A program made the position numbers and the translations under genes. The notes beneath the pieces were generated by a model, which did not search any database, had not been told where the DNA came from, and saw only the letters and a program-made list of their open reading frames with translations. A DNA stretch of 64,000 nucleotides, from NCBI RefSeq assembly GCF_000143415.4, contig NW_003314268.1, forward strand, positions 2,865,502 through 2,929,501, given 5' to 3'. Position 1 is the first letter of the stretch. Each line of letters starts with the position of its first letter. This stretch comes from Selaginella moellendorffii (taxonomy: Eukaryota; Streptophyta; Lycopodiopsida; Selaginellales; Selaginellaceae). This document shows positions 10,040 to 21,300 of this stretch, piece after piece.

Positions 10040-11119
10040 ATGCAGGTGCTCTTGGACCTCGACCGGACGCTTGTTCGCCTCGATCGCGGCGGCAAACACT
10101 CTGCTGGTGGCGATTCCCACGCGCCGCTGCATGGATGCCGCGAGTTTCTACTCGCGCTCAGCCAAATCCCAGGTATGAGCGTCAGCTTCTTCAGCTTCGG
10201 CCCGGAATCGCGAAACTCGCTGCTCGTTGCAAGCCTCCTGGCCGACATTTTCCCAGCATGCACAGCAGCAGGAGGCCTCAAGGATTGCAGTGTCTTCTCG
10301 CAGAACCATCTCTACCGGGTGGACGGATTCACAGTGATCAAGAGGCTCCGGGATCTCCCCACGGCGATCGAGGTGGACATGGAGCAAACCATCATGGTGG
10401 ACGACATGGCTTGCTCGGTGTGCGCTCCAGGAGAGGAGAGGAACTTCCTGCCAGTTTACAGTGGAGAGTTCCAGTTCACAGGAGCTGGAGCTGCGTATCC
10501 GTGTGGGATCTTCCAGGCGCGAAGAGACAACAGCCTTGTCCGTGTGCTGGGGACGATCTTGTGGTGCATCGAGGCCTCCAAGGAGCGAGATGTGAGCCTG
10601 GTGGAGGCTCTCACGGTCTTGCAGTGGGATTTGGAGTCGAGCACGTACCGGCACAGGCAAACCAACAGTGAGAGGATCTATAGCTTGGGTCTGGCGGCGA
10701 TGAGACGCTTCAATCCAGAGATCGAGCTGCTAGACACGGAGAAGCAAGGATTTTTGCCGTGGTCGCCGCCGCTGGCAGTGCTCAATCCTGCGTCCCAAGC
10801 GCTGGTGCTTTCGTGGTACCGCCACTTTGGCTTCGATGAGGAGCAAGTAAGGAGGATTGTAAGCAGCGGAAGATTGGTGGCGTGGAGAGAAGAGTTTGCA
10901 TCAAGATCAAAACCACAGGTGACAGTCGTCGAGATTTTTGGTGGTTTTAGCCTCAGTCTTCCTCGAGAACTTTCTGACCAGGCAACCAAACATGTCTCGA
11001 GTGATGTCGTGAATTATGGACTGGAGAAACACAGCAACATCGAGCTAGCTTGTGCGGCACCCGGACGATTTAAGCTTCGGTTGAAGGCTTTGAGACTATG
11101 CGACTTTGATGAAGCATGA
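10040..11119 (+). CDS. HAD-superfamily (FCP1/NIF-like) protein, copy 2, all motifs present
   Basis: Intron-less 359-codon frame from the first ATG after the TATA box. HAD elements in order: DLDRT (residues 7-11, DxDxT), FFSFG (about residue 50), the basic segment IKRLRDL (about residue 103) as a candidate for motif-III Lys, and IMVDDM (about residue 118) as the acidic motif IV. The spacing resembles FCP1/NIF CTD-phosphatase-type domains, but the usual DLDETL is DLDRTL, so the substrate is unknown. Residues after about 180 form an unrecognised conserved C-terminal domain. This is probably the functional member of the three. It could equally be a plant phosphatase-like scaffold. Confidence 0.72.
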   Translation: MQVLLDLDRTLVRLDRGGKHSAGGDSHAPLHGCREFLLALSQIPGMSVSFFSFGPESRNSLLVASLLADIFPACTAAGGLKDCSVFSQNHLYRVDGFTVIKRLRDLPTAIEVDMEQTIMVDDMACSVCAPGEERNFLPVYSGEFQFTGAGAAYPCGIFQARRDNSLVRVLGTILWCIEASKERDVSLVEALTVLQWDLESSTYRHRQTNSERIYSLGLAAMRRFNPEIELLDTEKQGFLPWSPPLAVLNPASQALVLSWYRHFGFDEEQVRRIVSSGRLVAWREEFASRSKPQVTVVEIFGGFSLSLPRELSDQATKHVSSDVVNYGLEKHSNIELACAAPGRFKLRLKALRLCDFDEA

Positions 11120-11339
11120 TATTCGTGTTCTTGGAGTTTTTGTTCTTGGTTTTGCTGGGTTCTTTATTTGGGAGTGTAGATCTGTCTCTTCAAGCAAGTT
11201 CTTTCACACCTAAAGACTTGGAGCCAGTAATCTGTACAGAGAGAATAAACACAAATAGGAACTTGTTTCATTTTCCAGGACACAAATTGAAGTCCTTATA
11301 TGGGAGATGGTAGACCCGATGTTTCTAATCTCCGGTAAA

Positions 11340-12593
11340 TCAGATGGCTCTTAACAGTCCCTTGTTTAGCATGTCGGAAACAGCGTCAAGCAGCATCCGT
11401 TCCAATGGTATATCAAACTCAGTGATTAGCCCCAAGAGCTTCTCTCTTCCCAGATTGTCGGGACGGATTCCCGATTGGTTCCAAACGCTCGTCTCAGCAA
11501 CGCACCTAGAGTTTCTAGCTTTATAGATATCGGCAGAAACGAACTAGAGACGCTTACTCTTTTGGATATGGAAGCTGCGGGAACTTGGCCCTGAGAATCT
11601 TGATAATCTCGCTGTTGGACACAACCGTTTCCACGCAGAGATAGCGGCCCGAGGCCTCCTCCTTGTCCATGGCCAGAATGTGAGCTTTCGAGACGTCCCT
11701 CACGTCCACAACCGGAATGGAGGAATCACGGTAGCTGCTTTCATGACCTGGGGAAACAAGACACATCGATCAGGCTTCTGAAGCATTTTTAAAGCACAAA
11801 CCATCCACGAGAGCCTTCAAGACCGCACTGCTGAGATTCAGCGTTGGCTGGAGCATCGGGCCAAACACGTACGAGGGGCAGATCGTGATGAGGTCAAGGC
11901 CGTACTCCTTGGAGAGACTCCACGCTAGCTTCTCAGACTCCGTCTTGGCTAAAAGATACCATTGCTTGAAACAAGAGTTTCAGTGAGTACAACACAGTAA
12001 CTTCGTCGAGGGTGAGGATAAGTTTACCTTGAGCTTTCTACAGTAGTCAGAATCAGACCAGCAGCTCTCGTCGACAATTTTTTTCGCAGGCCGATTTGGA
12101 TCGAACATCACCGCAGCCGCGGACGACGTGACAATGACCCGTTTGACCCTCTCCTGTGCGCAGGCCTTCAACACGTTGCGAGTGCCGGTGATTGCTGGCA
12201 CCAAAACATCCTGGGACTCAAAAACACAGTCAGCCTTATCCAGAGAAAAGAAATGAAATAGGAGACTACCTCTGGATTCTCAGTCGATGCGGTTACAGGG
12301 CAAGCAGTATGGAACACAACTTCACAGTCCTGAATCGCGTCAGCGATTGAGTCATAGTCGAGCACATCAGCCTTATGTAGTTTTAGTCTCTCGCTTCCAT
12401 CCAGTTGCTTTAGATGTCCACACTTGGTGCTGTCATCTGAAAGCCACCATCACTAGATCTGGAACAAAGACAACAAACCAGAACCTGGATCGCGGACAGT
12501 GCCATGAACTGAAAAGCCCTTGTTAAGAAGATCACGAACAATCCACGAAGCAATGAAACCACCAGCTCCAGTCACGCAAATCGCCTTGCCCAT
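11340..12593 (-). CDS. cinnamoyl-CoA reductase/dihydroflavonol reductase-like extended SDR, copy 2
   Basis: Same six-exon structure as the copy at 3171-4424. It keeps the TGAGGFIAS cofactor loop, the TSSAAAV Ser and YLLAK catalytic pair, and a C-terminus rebuilt from the last exon. Differences from copy 1 are single residues, such as YCRKLK for YCTKLK and PAKKIVDE for PAERIVDE. All visible splice ends are GT-AG and no stop interrupts the exons. It likely reduces an acyl-CoA thioester or flavonoid/ketone carbonyl with NADPH in the cytosol. Substrate cannot be read from sequence. Confidence 0.8.
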
Positions 12594-13062
12594 TCGGACT
12601 GAGTTCCTGCGATCAATGGAGACGAGGAACAGAGTCCCCTGGCTGTAATTTATTTGAAGACTACGTTGCACGTGCGAAACCTGTTTTGCAAGGAGAAAAT
12701 TTTGGCTTATGTGGAGCTTGACGACAAGAAGCTCTTTGAGCACTCGCATTATGTCCAGAAAATATGTCCAACTTACGAAGCCAACCAACTCTGAATTTTG
12801 CGCAGCGGACATTGACCGTGACGTCATGCTTAAGGGTTAGAAGGGTTAGGGTTAGGGTAAGGGCGCCTAATAATAGAAAGGGTATTAAAGTAAGCATATT
12901 CGAGAAACAGCTAGTTACCCTTAACGGGCCCACCTCACATGCCCTAATCCACGTCACGAACTCAAATGTAGAGCCCTAATATTTTTTATTTTCTTCCTTG
13001 ATCCGCAAGGAGGAGATTCACGAGTAGGCAGCAAGCAAAGCGATGGTGTTGCCGCGAACAAA
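12594..13062. promoter_or_regulatory. bidirectional promoter with telomere-like repeat, unit 2
   Basis: Divergent promoter between reductase copy 2 and the DUF3754 fragment. The telomere-like run at 12832-12863 (gggttagaagggttagggtt) is the longest perfect stretch of the plant telomere unit among the three copies. Confidence 0.5.
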
Positions 13063-13757
13063 ATGCAGCTGGGCGGAGGCGCCCTCCCTCTATTCTTGCC
13101 AAAGCAATGTAAGTACACTGCGTATGTTTGATTCTTTCATCTTTCTTGTCCACCCCTGATTGTGCTTCTTGTCACAGGGACAGGTCGGAGATCGAACTGC
13201 GAGTGGAGGACCACAGCATCCGCCTCAAGCTGGAGATTGTGATTGAGATTCCCAAGAAGGAGCTCATCTCCAAGCTCTATTCTTCTTATCGGTCAGGGTA
13301 CTAGATTGCGTAGCATTTTGGTTTATAAGACCCCTTGCCTTTTCAGCGCATCGGGATGATTTTCTGCTGCTTTGTGACAAGCTGGAGCAAATAATTGCCT
13401 TGCAGTATCGCTCTAGACAAGAAAATCTCACTGTAAGCTACAGCATCTGGTCTACTGTTTCAAGTTTTCTTCTCTTTCATTGAAAGAACATTGCAGGATG
13501 TCTATGAGCTCTTCAATCCTCTTGGCAATGTCAAGAAGCTGGAAAGCTTTTCTGAAGCCCAAGTCAAGGAAAGTCAGGATAGAGTTCTTGAGCTTTTATC
13601 TGACGTAAGTGTCTCTCTGCTACAGTTCAGTGATTATCATATAGACAAGCTGTCAGGCCATGGACAAAAGTAACTTCAAGGCTTTGAGCGCGTAAGAGCT
13701 AAAAGTGGCCACCTCCAGTTAGTATTTCTTCCATTTGACCACGAAAATCAAGACGTG
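13063..13757 (+). pseudogene. DUF3754 (TMEM143-like) gene fragment, copy 2
   Basis: Same 5' exons as the full gene at 25845-28070. A 2-nt deletion in exon 2 (ttcttcttatcgg against ttcttccattatcgg, near 13287) shifts the frame, and a short deletion follows the exon-4 donor. The gene is cut at about 13757, where decayed Ty3/Gypsy sequence begins, at the same point as in unit 1. The shared breakpoint shows the fusion predates the unit 1/unit 2 duplication. Confidence 0.75.
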
Positions 13758-14662
13758 ATTTGACGTCTTAGTTGGGGATACACCACACTTTCACAAGTGT
13801 TTACCATCCACAATCAAATGGTTTGGTGGAAGGATTTAAACTTTCAAAAAGATGATCGTGAAGTATATGAACTTTCAGCATTCACATTGAGATGGTTATT
13901 TATCGTTTCTTTAGTATGCATATGTTATAAAGGTATAAAGTTCTATTGGTGCTTCACTATATAAACTTTTATATTGTTATGATCTAATGCTACTAACAAA
14001 GTTGGGTTTACCTTTGCGATTGTTATGGGTTGCTGATGCTATGTTGTGGGATTAGTATTTGATGAGCATTCTTCCACTTGTTTGAGCAAAGTCTGCCAAA
14101 CACCTGGGCCGTGTACAAGTGAGATAACAACAATAATACAACTCCCATCATCATTCACCTACAGAATACAAAGTGAATGACTTGATGTTAATCTGTTTTC
14201 CCAATATTATGGTATGCGGTTTATCTAAAAGGCTCCTTGCTCAATAGAAAGGTCTATATAAAGTGTTACAACAAGTTGAATTGAAAGTTTATAAAGTTCA
14301 ACATGACATTTAACAAGTCGATCCTCCAAAAATTATGCATATGTAGTAGTTAAAACGTTTTGTATAAAGGGATCAGGAATAATTGGCACCATCTACAATT
14401 TTACCAATGCCTCCTCTTGATGTTCCTCCAAATCCCAACCCATCCATAAGAGAACTTTGATGGTCTTCCATCATTCTGCGAAGAGGGAGTGATATGAGGT
14501 CCAAGTGTATAGCTATAATACCGTATATTAATGTAGTAAAATTTTAGTAATTGTTAGATTAACTTCAATCTTGACCACTCACTATTATATATAAGCTAGG
14601 TTTTTGGGCTAATTGATATACACATTTTTTGTATTCTCTTTCCATATTCCATTGCACTCACA
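13758..14662 (+). mobile_element. decayed Ty3/Gypsy 3' end with LTR, copy 2
   Basis: Counterpart of 5606-6515, with an LTR at about 14493-14662. It matches the end of integrase and the LTR of the element at 17046-22055, again mainly with C-to-T and G-to-A differences. It is a little less decayed than copy 1 in places: tggtggaagg is kept where copy 1 has tggtgaaatg. Confidence 0.8.
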
Positions 14663-16686
14663 ATCTAAAAACATTTTTATCTTTATTAGTATAAATAAAT
14701 TCTATACCTAGCTATTCCATATAGAGAAACACAAACTCTTGTGATATGATCACCTTAAGATCTCTTCTTCTGTGAATCTAGGGTCTGGTTTGGGAGATAG
14801 ATGTGATAATTGTTCATCTGTGCATCATGCATAAACAGCCCCTTAAAAAAACGAGTGTAACAATGCCTATCATTGTCAACATTGTCCAATGACCATCACA
14901 AACCAATGTGCCACTTTACATTGATGTGGAAAGCCAAAGGTTAGTAAAATTTTTGATATTACTTGGATGTTAAAATGTTTTAAAGATAACTTAGCATTTT
15001 TTAAAAAATTAATTCTCTTAATAGAATTTAGTTAAAAGTGGGATCTAGAATAATTATTTGAAAAAAGAAATTGATTCTTAAGCCTTGGTAATGTTGTAAA
15101 TTCATATCAAAAGTACTTTAGCACATTTTAATATTCTAAGACATCAACTCTACGGGGTCTCACTTTTCCTTTCCATGGTAAAATAGTCATTAAATAATCC
15201 TTAGGACTGTTAGCATATATATTTTTGTGGTTTTGTTTCAATAGCATTCTTATAAAACTCAACTACATCAAAAAGTCTACCACTATCTGCCTCTTTGAAA
15301 CTTAGATTCATATAAACATGTTAATATGAATGGAATGATGTATTATCATATTTGTGTATGATATTTTTAAGGATTTCTCAACTTAATTACTATAATAAGA
15401 GATGGAGCAACATTCGAGTCATAACAATCATTATGACTTTCACAACAAAATTCTAAAACAATTTTGTATGATTCTACAGAAGTAATGATTTCTGTAAAAT
15501 TAAATTGGTGTTCCCACTTTGTGCTGATATTGTTGAGTAACTTTGATCATGCTAAACAAAGCCACAGAATTCCTCAAAAAGCTATTGCAAACCCTTCTCC
15601 TTTTTGTTATCATTTCGGATGTTAAAAAGAATCAAGACCAACTATAGAAGATGGATACATGCTTGAAGGGCATTTGTTTCATCTAATATGCCTACCCTAG
15701 GAAATGCAAAGTTCACTCCATTAGAAAATTAGCACCTAACTTGAGAAAAGGTGGTAACAATAAAAGGCTTAGTGCTTGAGCTAGGAAATCTACAATTGGC
15801 TTGCTGAAGTATATCTTTCTATACAGTGGAACTGCATTGGGGATGTATGTGTTTTTTCCTCCATCTAAGGCTAAGTTCCTGAAAACAAATAGGCCATGTA
15901 TTGAAGATTTGTGATAGGAGGATAGAAGTGTTCAGTGTCATTATTTTGGTTTCATGCATCTTGATGTCTCAAGTTGCTTGATCCTACACCTTCAAATTTA
16001 ATGTTTTTTTAACCAATTGTTATGTAATAAAAATTGCTATATAAGTAAACAATATTTACTAAGTAGTCACTAGTGCCAAAAAATAGGGAAAAACTTTTTA
16101 AAATGAAAAAAAATTTATTATTTATTCCTCCCTCTCTAAATCTACTTGATGTTTTAAATTTTTTATTGAATATAGCTATTGTGAAAGTTTTTTTTTGTTA
16201 CCCTCATCTAATGCACCAAGATTTTATACCATTCTTTCATGAAGGATTTAGTTCACTACCAAATTCTCAAAAATTTAACCTACTTTCTTGATAAATTTTA
16301 TTGTAATTTATCCCATTCTCACAACCAAGTTCAATAGGTTCTTTAATAGTTTATCTCACTCTCTTAACTATTAGTTTAGCCCTTTCAACTGGTAGTTGAG
16401 GCTTCTTCTTTTTGCTTTCTTGTTAAAGCTTTTTTATTTTTTGAAACTTTATTTTTTATTTATGTCTCTCTTCCACAATTTAGATTGAGCAGTAACCCCA
16501 CTTGTTAAGAAAATAGTATAAGTAGTAAAGATAAAAACAATATCAAAAGTGGATAAAGAATTTAATATATTCAAATTAAGATATTAGGGGATTTTTCAAA
16601 AATACTCCCCAAGTACAAGAGAATTTATTTGTTGTCAAATTTTTCCCTAATTTTGATAATAGCTTAGAAAAAAATTAAATTTCTGG
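14663..16686. other. AT-rich block, unit 2
   Basis: Counterpart of 6516-8501, with several small deletions. The minus-strand frames seen in unit 1 are broken here, which argues that they are not maintained genes. I see no other feature. Confidence 0.4.
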
Positions 16687-16821
16687 AAGAAATAAATATA
16701 TGTGTGTATCTCTATTTCTAATTTTTTATTGTAACATTGAGCTAAGATAAGTGGAAATAAAAAATATATGTGTGTATCTCTATTTCTAATTTTTATAATT
16801 GTAACATTGAGGTAAGATAAG
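16687..16821 (+). repeat. two-copy minisatellite (about 67 bp) at unit 2/3 junction
   Basis: Two adjacent copies of the same block as at 8502-8631, each ending in gtaacattgag followed by a taagataag-type tail. Confidence 0.65.
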
Positions 16822-16984
16822 AATAAAAAAATGAATAAGTCCTTTTTCAAAAACTAAATGTCACAAAGCAATATTATAATGGATTTATTAGAATTATAAT
16901 TGACTTAAAATGAAAAAAGTGTTTTAATCATGGAAAAACTTCAAAATACTATAAGAGAATTTATGAGAAACTCTAAACACATAT

Positions 16985-17009
16985 TGTGAGGGCCAAGTGT
17001 ACAGCTACA
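16985..17009 (+). mobile_element. 25-bp TG...CA LTR-terminus insertion with ATAT target duplication
   Basis: The 25 bp start with the first bases of the Ty3 LTR (tgtgagggccaagtgtac, then agctaca) and end in CA. They are flanked by ATAT at 16981-16984 and 17010-17013. The equivalent site in unit 2 (around 8898-8901) reads aaacacatatctatt with one ATAT and no insert. It looks like an extremely shortened solo LTR with a 4-bp target duplication, the same size as that of the full element. Confidence 0.7.
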
Positions 17010-17045
17010 ATATCTATTTTTTTAGTCACTAATTTAAATTTAATT

Positions 17046-17218
17046 TGTGAGGGCCAAGTGTACGGCTACGATGCCGTATAAATATTAGCGTAGTGGGATT
17101 TTGGTAGCTATCGGATTGGTTTCAATCCGGACCACTCGCTCCTGTATATAAGCTAGGGCTTTTGGGCTAATTGATATGCACATTTCTGTATTCTCGTTCC
17201 ATATTCCATGCACTCACA
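17046..17218 (+). repeat. 5' LTR
   Basis: Starts TGTGAGGGCC and ends GCACTCACA; TATA-like tatataag at 17145-17152 for element transcription. It is followed by ttggtggaggtgagggg, the place of the primer-binding site. This is not the common initiator-Met sequence and I could not assign a tRNA. Confidence 0.88.
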
Positions 17219-17451
17219 TTGGTGGAGGTGAGGGGCACGTTTGATTGTCCCTAGGGAGTGCTTGGATTTGGGATTTCGGTTTAGATCTAGCTTTTGCATT
17301 GTCTAGATGTAGCTTTTTCCATTTCCTTTCTTTTGTTCTTTTCTTTCAGGATTTTGGTTTAGATCTAGCTTTTTGCATTGTCTAGATCTACCATTTCTTT
17401 CCAGCTTTTTGTCATTTCTCTTCTTTTGCTCTTTCTTTTTCGTTCATCTTC

Positions 17452-18384
17452 ATGGCCGATCTGCAATCTCCTCCTTTGACTCTAGAGCAGCAGTTGGTTC
17501 AATTGCTTGATGCTATGCACTTGCAATTAAACAACCAAACTCAATTGATGGCGGCATTCACGGCACGTGGTCCAATTCCTCTTGCTCTTGGTGCCAATCC
17601 TTGCGTTCGGCCGGAGTTCTTTCGTGGGAATCCTGGGGATGATGTGTACCATTGGTTCGATCACTTCACGGTGATTGCCATATATCATTCTTGGGATGAT
17701 GCTCGACGTTTGCGTGAGTTTCCCACGTGTCTCCAAGGGATGGCGTTGCAGTGGTACAATGGATTGAGTGCGGCCACTCGTGGGGATTGGAGTGTTCTTC
17801 CGGACGTCTTTAAACGTGCCTTCGGACATGCCGACGATTGTGACGATGCCTTCCAACAATTGCATCGTCTTCGCCAAGGGCCATCTGAGTCGGTGATGCA
17901 ATTTGGCATTCGTTTTCGAAGTCTTTTGCTTCGTGCAGAGCCTAATATGTCGGAGCGGATCAAGCTAGGAATGTTGTGGCCAGCACTTCGTCAAGATCTT
18001 GTTGGCCTTGCGCATGCACTTGCTCCTACCACCCTTGACGATGCTCTTCGCTTGGCACAACGTTATGAGACGTCGCCTCTTCCACTTCTTGCTACACATC
18101 CTTCAGCTCCACTTCCTATGAGTGATGGTCCTGTTCCCATGGAGGTTGATGCTGCTGCTACTCGAGTCCAAGGACAAGGGCGAGGACGTGGTCGTGGCCG
18201 TGATGTTCGCTGCTGGGCGTGTGATGAAGTTGGTTATACTTATCGGCGTTGTCGGTGCTTTCCGGATTGGCGACCTCCATTTCCTGGGTGGAGACCTTGG
18301 CGTCAGCAATGTCCCGTTGGTGCTGCTGCGGTGGAAGGTTTGGATACCGAGGTGCATTCGGGAAACGAAGAGTCGCACAAGTAA
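17452..18384 (+). CDS. gag: Ty3/Gypsy Gag polyprotein
   Basis: Frame of 310 codons beginning MADLQSPPL. The middle has the retrotransposon-gag signature (ALQWYNGL followed by an aromatic-rich helix region). A zinc knuckle lies near residue 260 with the spacing of CX2CX4HX4C, but the His is Tyr (GYTYRRC), explained by one C-to-T change. Gag packages the RNA in cytoplasmic particles. The frame overlaps pol by 136 nt, with pol in the -1 frame. Confidence 0.85.
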   Translation: MADLQSPPLTLEQQLVQLLDAMHLQLNNQTQLMAAFTARGPIPLALGANPCVRPEFFRGNPGDDVYHWFDHFTVIAIYHSWDDARRLREFPTCLQGMALQWYNGLSAATRGDWSVLPDVFKRAFGHADDCDDAFQQLHRLRQGPSESVMQFGIRFRSLLLRAEPNMSERIKLGMLWPALRQDLVGLAHALAPTTLDDALRLAQRYETSPLPLLATHPSAPLPMSDGPVPMEVDAAATRVQGQGRGRGRGRDVRCWACDEVGYTYRRCRCFPDWRPPFPGWRPWRQQCPVGAAAVEGLDTEVHSGNEESHK

Positions 18385-21300
18385 TGGAGGGACCTTGCGC
18401 GAATAAGTTAGTGACCCCTCCATCTTTCTTTCGAGAGTATCATCAAGGGGTTCGCTCAGCACCGGTTCATCCAGTGTTTACTTTCCAAGCTCGTTTTTAT
18501 AACAAGAGGTCTCCTATTCTTCTCTCCGTGTTGGTTGATACAAGTTCGAGTTTATCTTCTATTGCTCGACTTGTTGCCACACGTTGTCGTCTACACTTGC
18601 GTCGTGTGGCAGATCCAGTTTTCATTCTTTATGGCAACGGCCATACACATGCATGTGCACAAGATGAGGCGGACCTGGTTGTGCGTGTGGGCGATCTCGA
18701 GCTTGAGTTGCAGTCGTTGCGGGTGGTGCCGAGTCAAGCTTTTGACCTCATTCTTGGTATGGATTGGTTGCAGCACAATCATGCCAAGTGTGACTTTGAG
18801 GCTTCTCCCCCTTGTCTCATACTTCCTTATGTTTCATCCATTCCTCTCACTTCTGTACCTCTTCGTCCCTCTACTTCTACCTCTGCTTCCATTACTTTTG
18901 TTCCCCCACTATTTCCTCTTGTGTTTCCATTTTGTTCTGCTCTTCCCTTTTTTGATCCCTCCGATGATCTTTGTGTTGCAGCTGTTGACCAGCTCATAAA
19001 GGAGTATTCTGATCTCTTTGAATTTGACCTATCGTCTGGGGCCAAGATTGCCACACGTCATCCCATCCCAACTGGGGATGCTCGTCCAATCAAGGTTCCT
19101 GTTCGTCGTCGGTCACCCAAGAAGATCAAGATTTTATGTGCAAACATCAAGGAAATGTTGGAGAAGGGTGTTATTCGGAAGTCGCGGAGTCCTTGGGCAT
19201 GTGAACCTCATCTTGTGACGAAGCCTGATAGGAGTATTCGTTTCTGCATCGACTATCGTCCGTTAAATGAAGTGACGATCCCGGACGTGTACCCTCTTCC
19301 TCACACTGCTGATCTCTTGGATCATCTGGGGCGAAGTCGTTGGTTCACCAAGCTAGATCTTGCTTCTGGGTATTGGCAAGTACCGATGGCCGAAGAAGAT
19401 ATTCCTAAAACTGCTTTTCGTACACCATTTGGTTTGTACGAGTTCTTGGTGATGCCGTTTGGTTTGAACAATGCTCCAGCAACTTTTCAGCGGATGATGG
19501 ACGAAGTTCTTTGCGATATGCCGGAGGTGACGGCTGACTTCATTGATGATGTCTTGATCCACTCGGAGGGGACGTGGGAGGAGCACGTTCGTGATGTTTG
19601 TAAAGTGTTGGATCGGCTACGTGACGTTGGTTTAAAGCTGAAGCGGTCAAAGTGCGTGTTTGGGTCCAAGGACACAACTTATCTTGGGTACCGTATTTCT
19701 CGTGAGGGTTTGCAAGTTGATCCTGACAAACTTGTGGTTGTTCTAAAGTTCCCTACTCCGAAGTGTGTGAATGATGTGCAGCGCTTTTTGGGTAAGGTGC
19801 AGTATCTCGGTCATTTTGTGGATCATTTTTCCGATCGCACTACACCATTGCGAGCGTTGCTGAAGTCATCAACGTCATCTTTCATCTGGTCTTTGGATTG
19901 TGAGCGGGTGTTCGTGAATCTCAAAGAGCTATTGACGACTCCTCCGGTTTTGGCATATCTTGACTACACTCGATCTTTAATTTTGTGCGTGGATGCTTCT
20001 GACATTGGTCTTGGAGGTGTGTTGATGCAAGAGAGCTCGAGTGTGCCTGGTCAGCGCCATCCCATTGCATACATAAGCCGTACATTACAACCAGCGGAGA
20101 TGAACTTCTCCACAATGGAGAAGGAGTGTTTAGCAGCAGTCTGGGGTTTCGAGAAACTTCATGCATATCTACATGGTTCTCGGACGTTACTTGAAGGTGA
20201 CCATGCTGCTGTTACTTCATTATTGAAGTGGAAGAACTTGGTTGGTCGTACGGCTCGATGGGCTTTGAAGCTTCAGATATATGATTTCGATGTTGTTCAT
20301 CGCCTAGGGAGTTCTATGGCTAATGCTGATGCCCTTTATCGAGCTCCTCTTCCTTCTCCACTCACTTCTTATGTTTCTGACGAACCTGTTGTTCCAGCAT
20401 CTGTGGATTTTCTAGATGAGGATTCTGTGCCGTCGGCAGTTGCTGTCCTTGACGTTCAGTGTCCACAGGGTGCAGAGCAAGATCTACCTTCTCTTGATGA
20501 GGTTCGTGAGGCTCAAAAGATTGAGCCGTGGATTCGAAGGCTTCGAGATGGGTTTGAGAATTCTGCATCACTTGCTGATGACTTGCCTTTCCGGCATTTA
20601 CATTCTCAATATCGCCTTGAAGATGGCCTTCTTTATTTTATGGAGACGGATCCTGATGATCATTTACGGCTGGTGGTGCCTTCGGTGTTTATTCCGCGGT
20701 TTCTCCATGCCTACCATGATTCTCTTGTTCTAGGTGGGCATATGGGACACCGTCGTGTCACTGAGAAGCTGCGCAGATCTTTCTATTGGCCAGAGATGCG
20801 ACGTGATATTATCCGGTATGTGCGTAGCTGCGTTTGGTGCCAAGCTCATAATACTCCCCCTTGTGCTACGGAAGGACAGTTGGAGTCAATTGCAGTTTCT
20901 CGTCCGTTTGAGTTGGTGGCATTTGATCTTATGGGACCTTTTCCACGATCGACTGCTGGCAATGAGTATATTATTATTGCTTCTGACTATTTGATTCGTT
21001 GGGTGGAAGTTGGTGCTCTTGCTAGTGCCTCTGCAACTGCTGTTGGATACTTCCTCCTCAATCGAGTGGTGTTCCAGCATTCTTGTCCAGAGCGGATTCT
21101 TTCGGATAATGGTCCTGCATTTATGGTTGAGGTATTTCATGTTTTGACATCTCGGTTGGGGATACGCCACACTTTTACGAGTGCTTATCATCCACAATCA
21201 GACGGTCTGGTGGAACGACTCGTTCGGACATTCAAAGGGATGATTGCGAAGTATGTGAACTTTCAGCATTCGGATTGGGATGGTTATTTGCCGTCTCTTC

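Larger units (their letters stand above)
8632..16821 (+). repeat. tandem segmental duplication, unit 2
   Basis: Second direct copy, about 8.2 kb, with the same gene order as unit 1. It holds the only HAD copy with every expected motif. It also preserves the empty-site sequences for both insertions found in unit 3 (8898-8901 and 8930-8933). Confidence 0.8.

Noticed and set aside
13491-13673. 60-codon plus-strand frame starting inside DUF3754 copy 2
   Set aside because: It is exon 4 of the fragment read through its donor into the intron, not a gene.
17220-17236. assignment of the Ty3 primer-binding site to a specific tRNA
   Set aside because: The sequence after the 5' LTR starts TGGTGGAGG, which does not match tRNA 3' ends I can recall with confidence.
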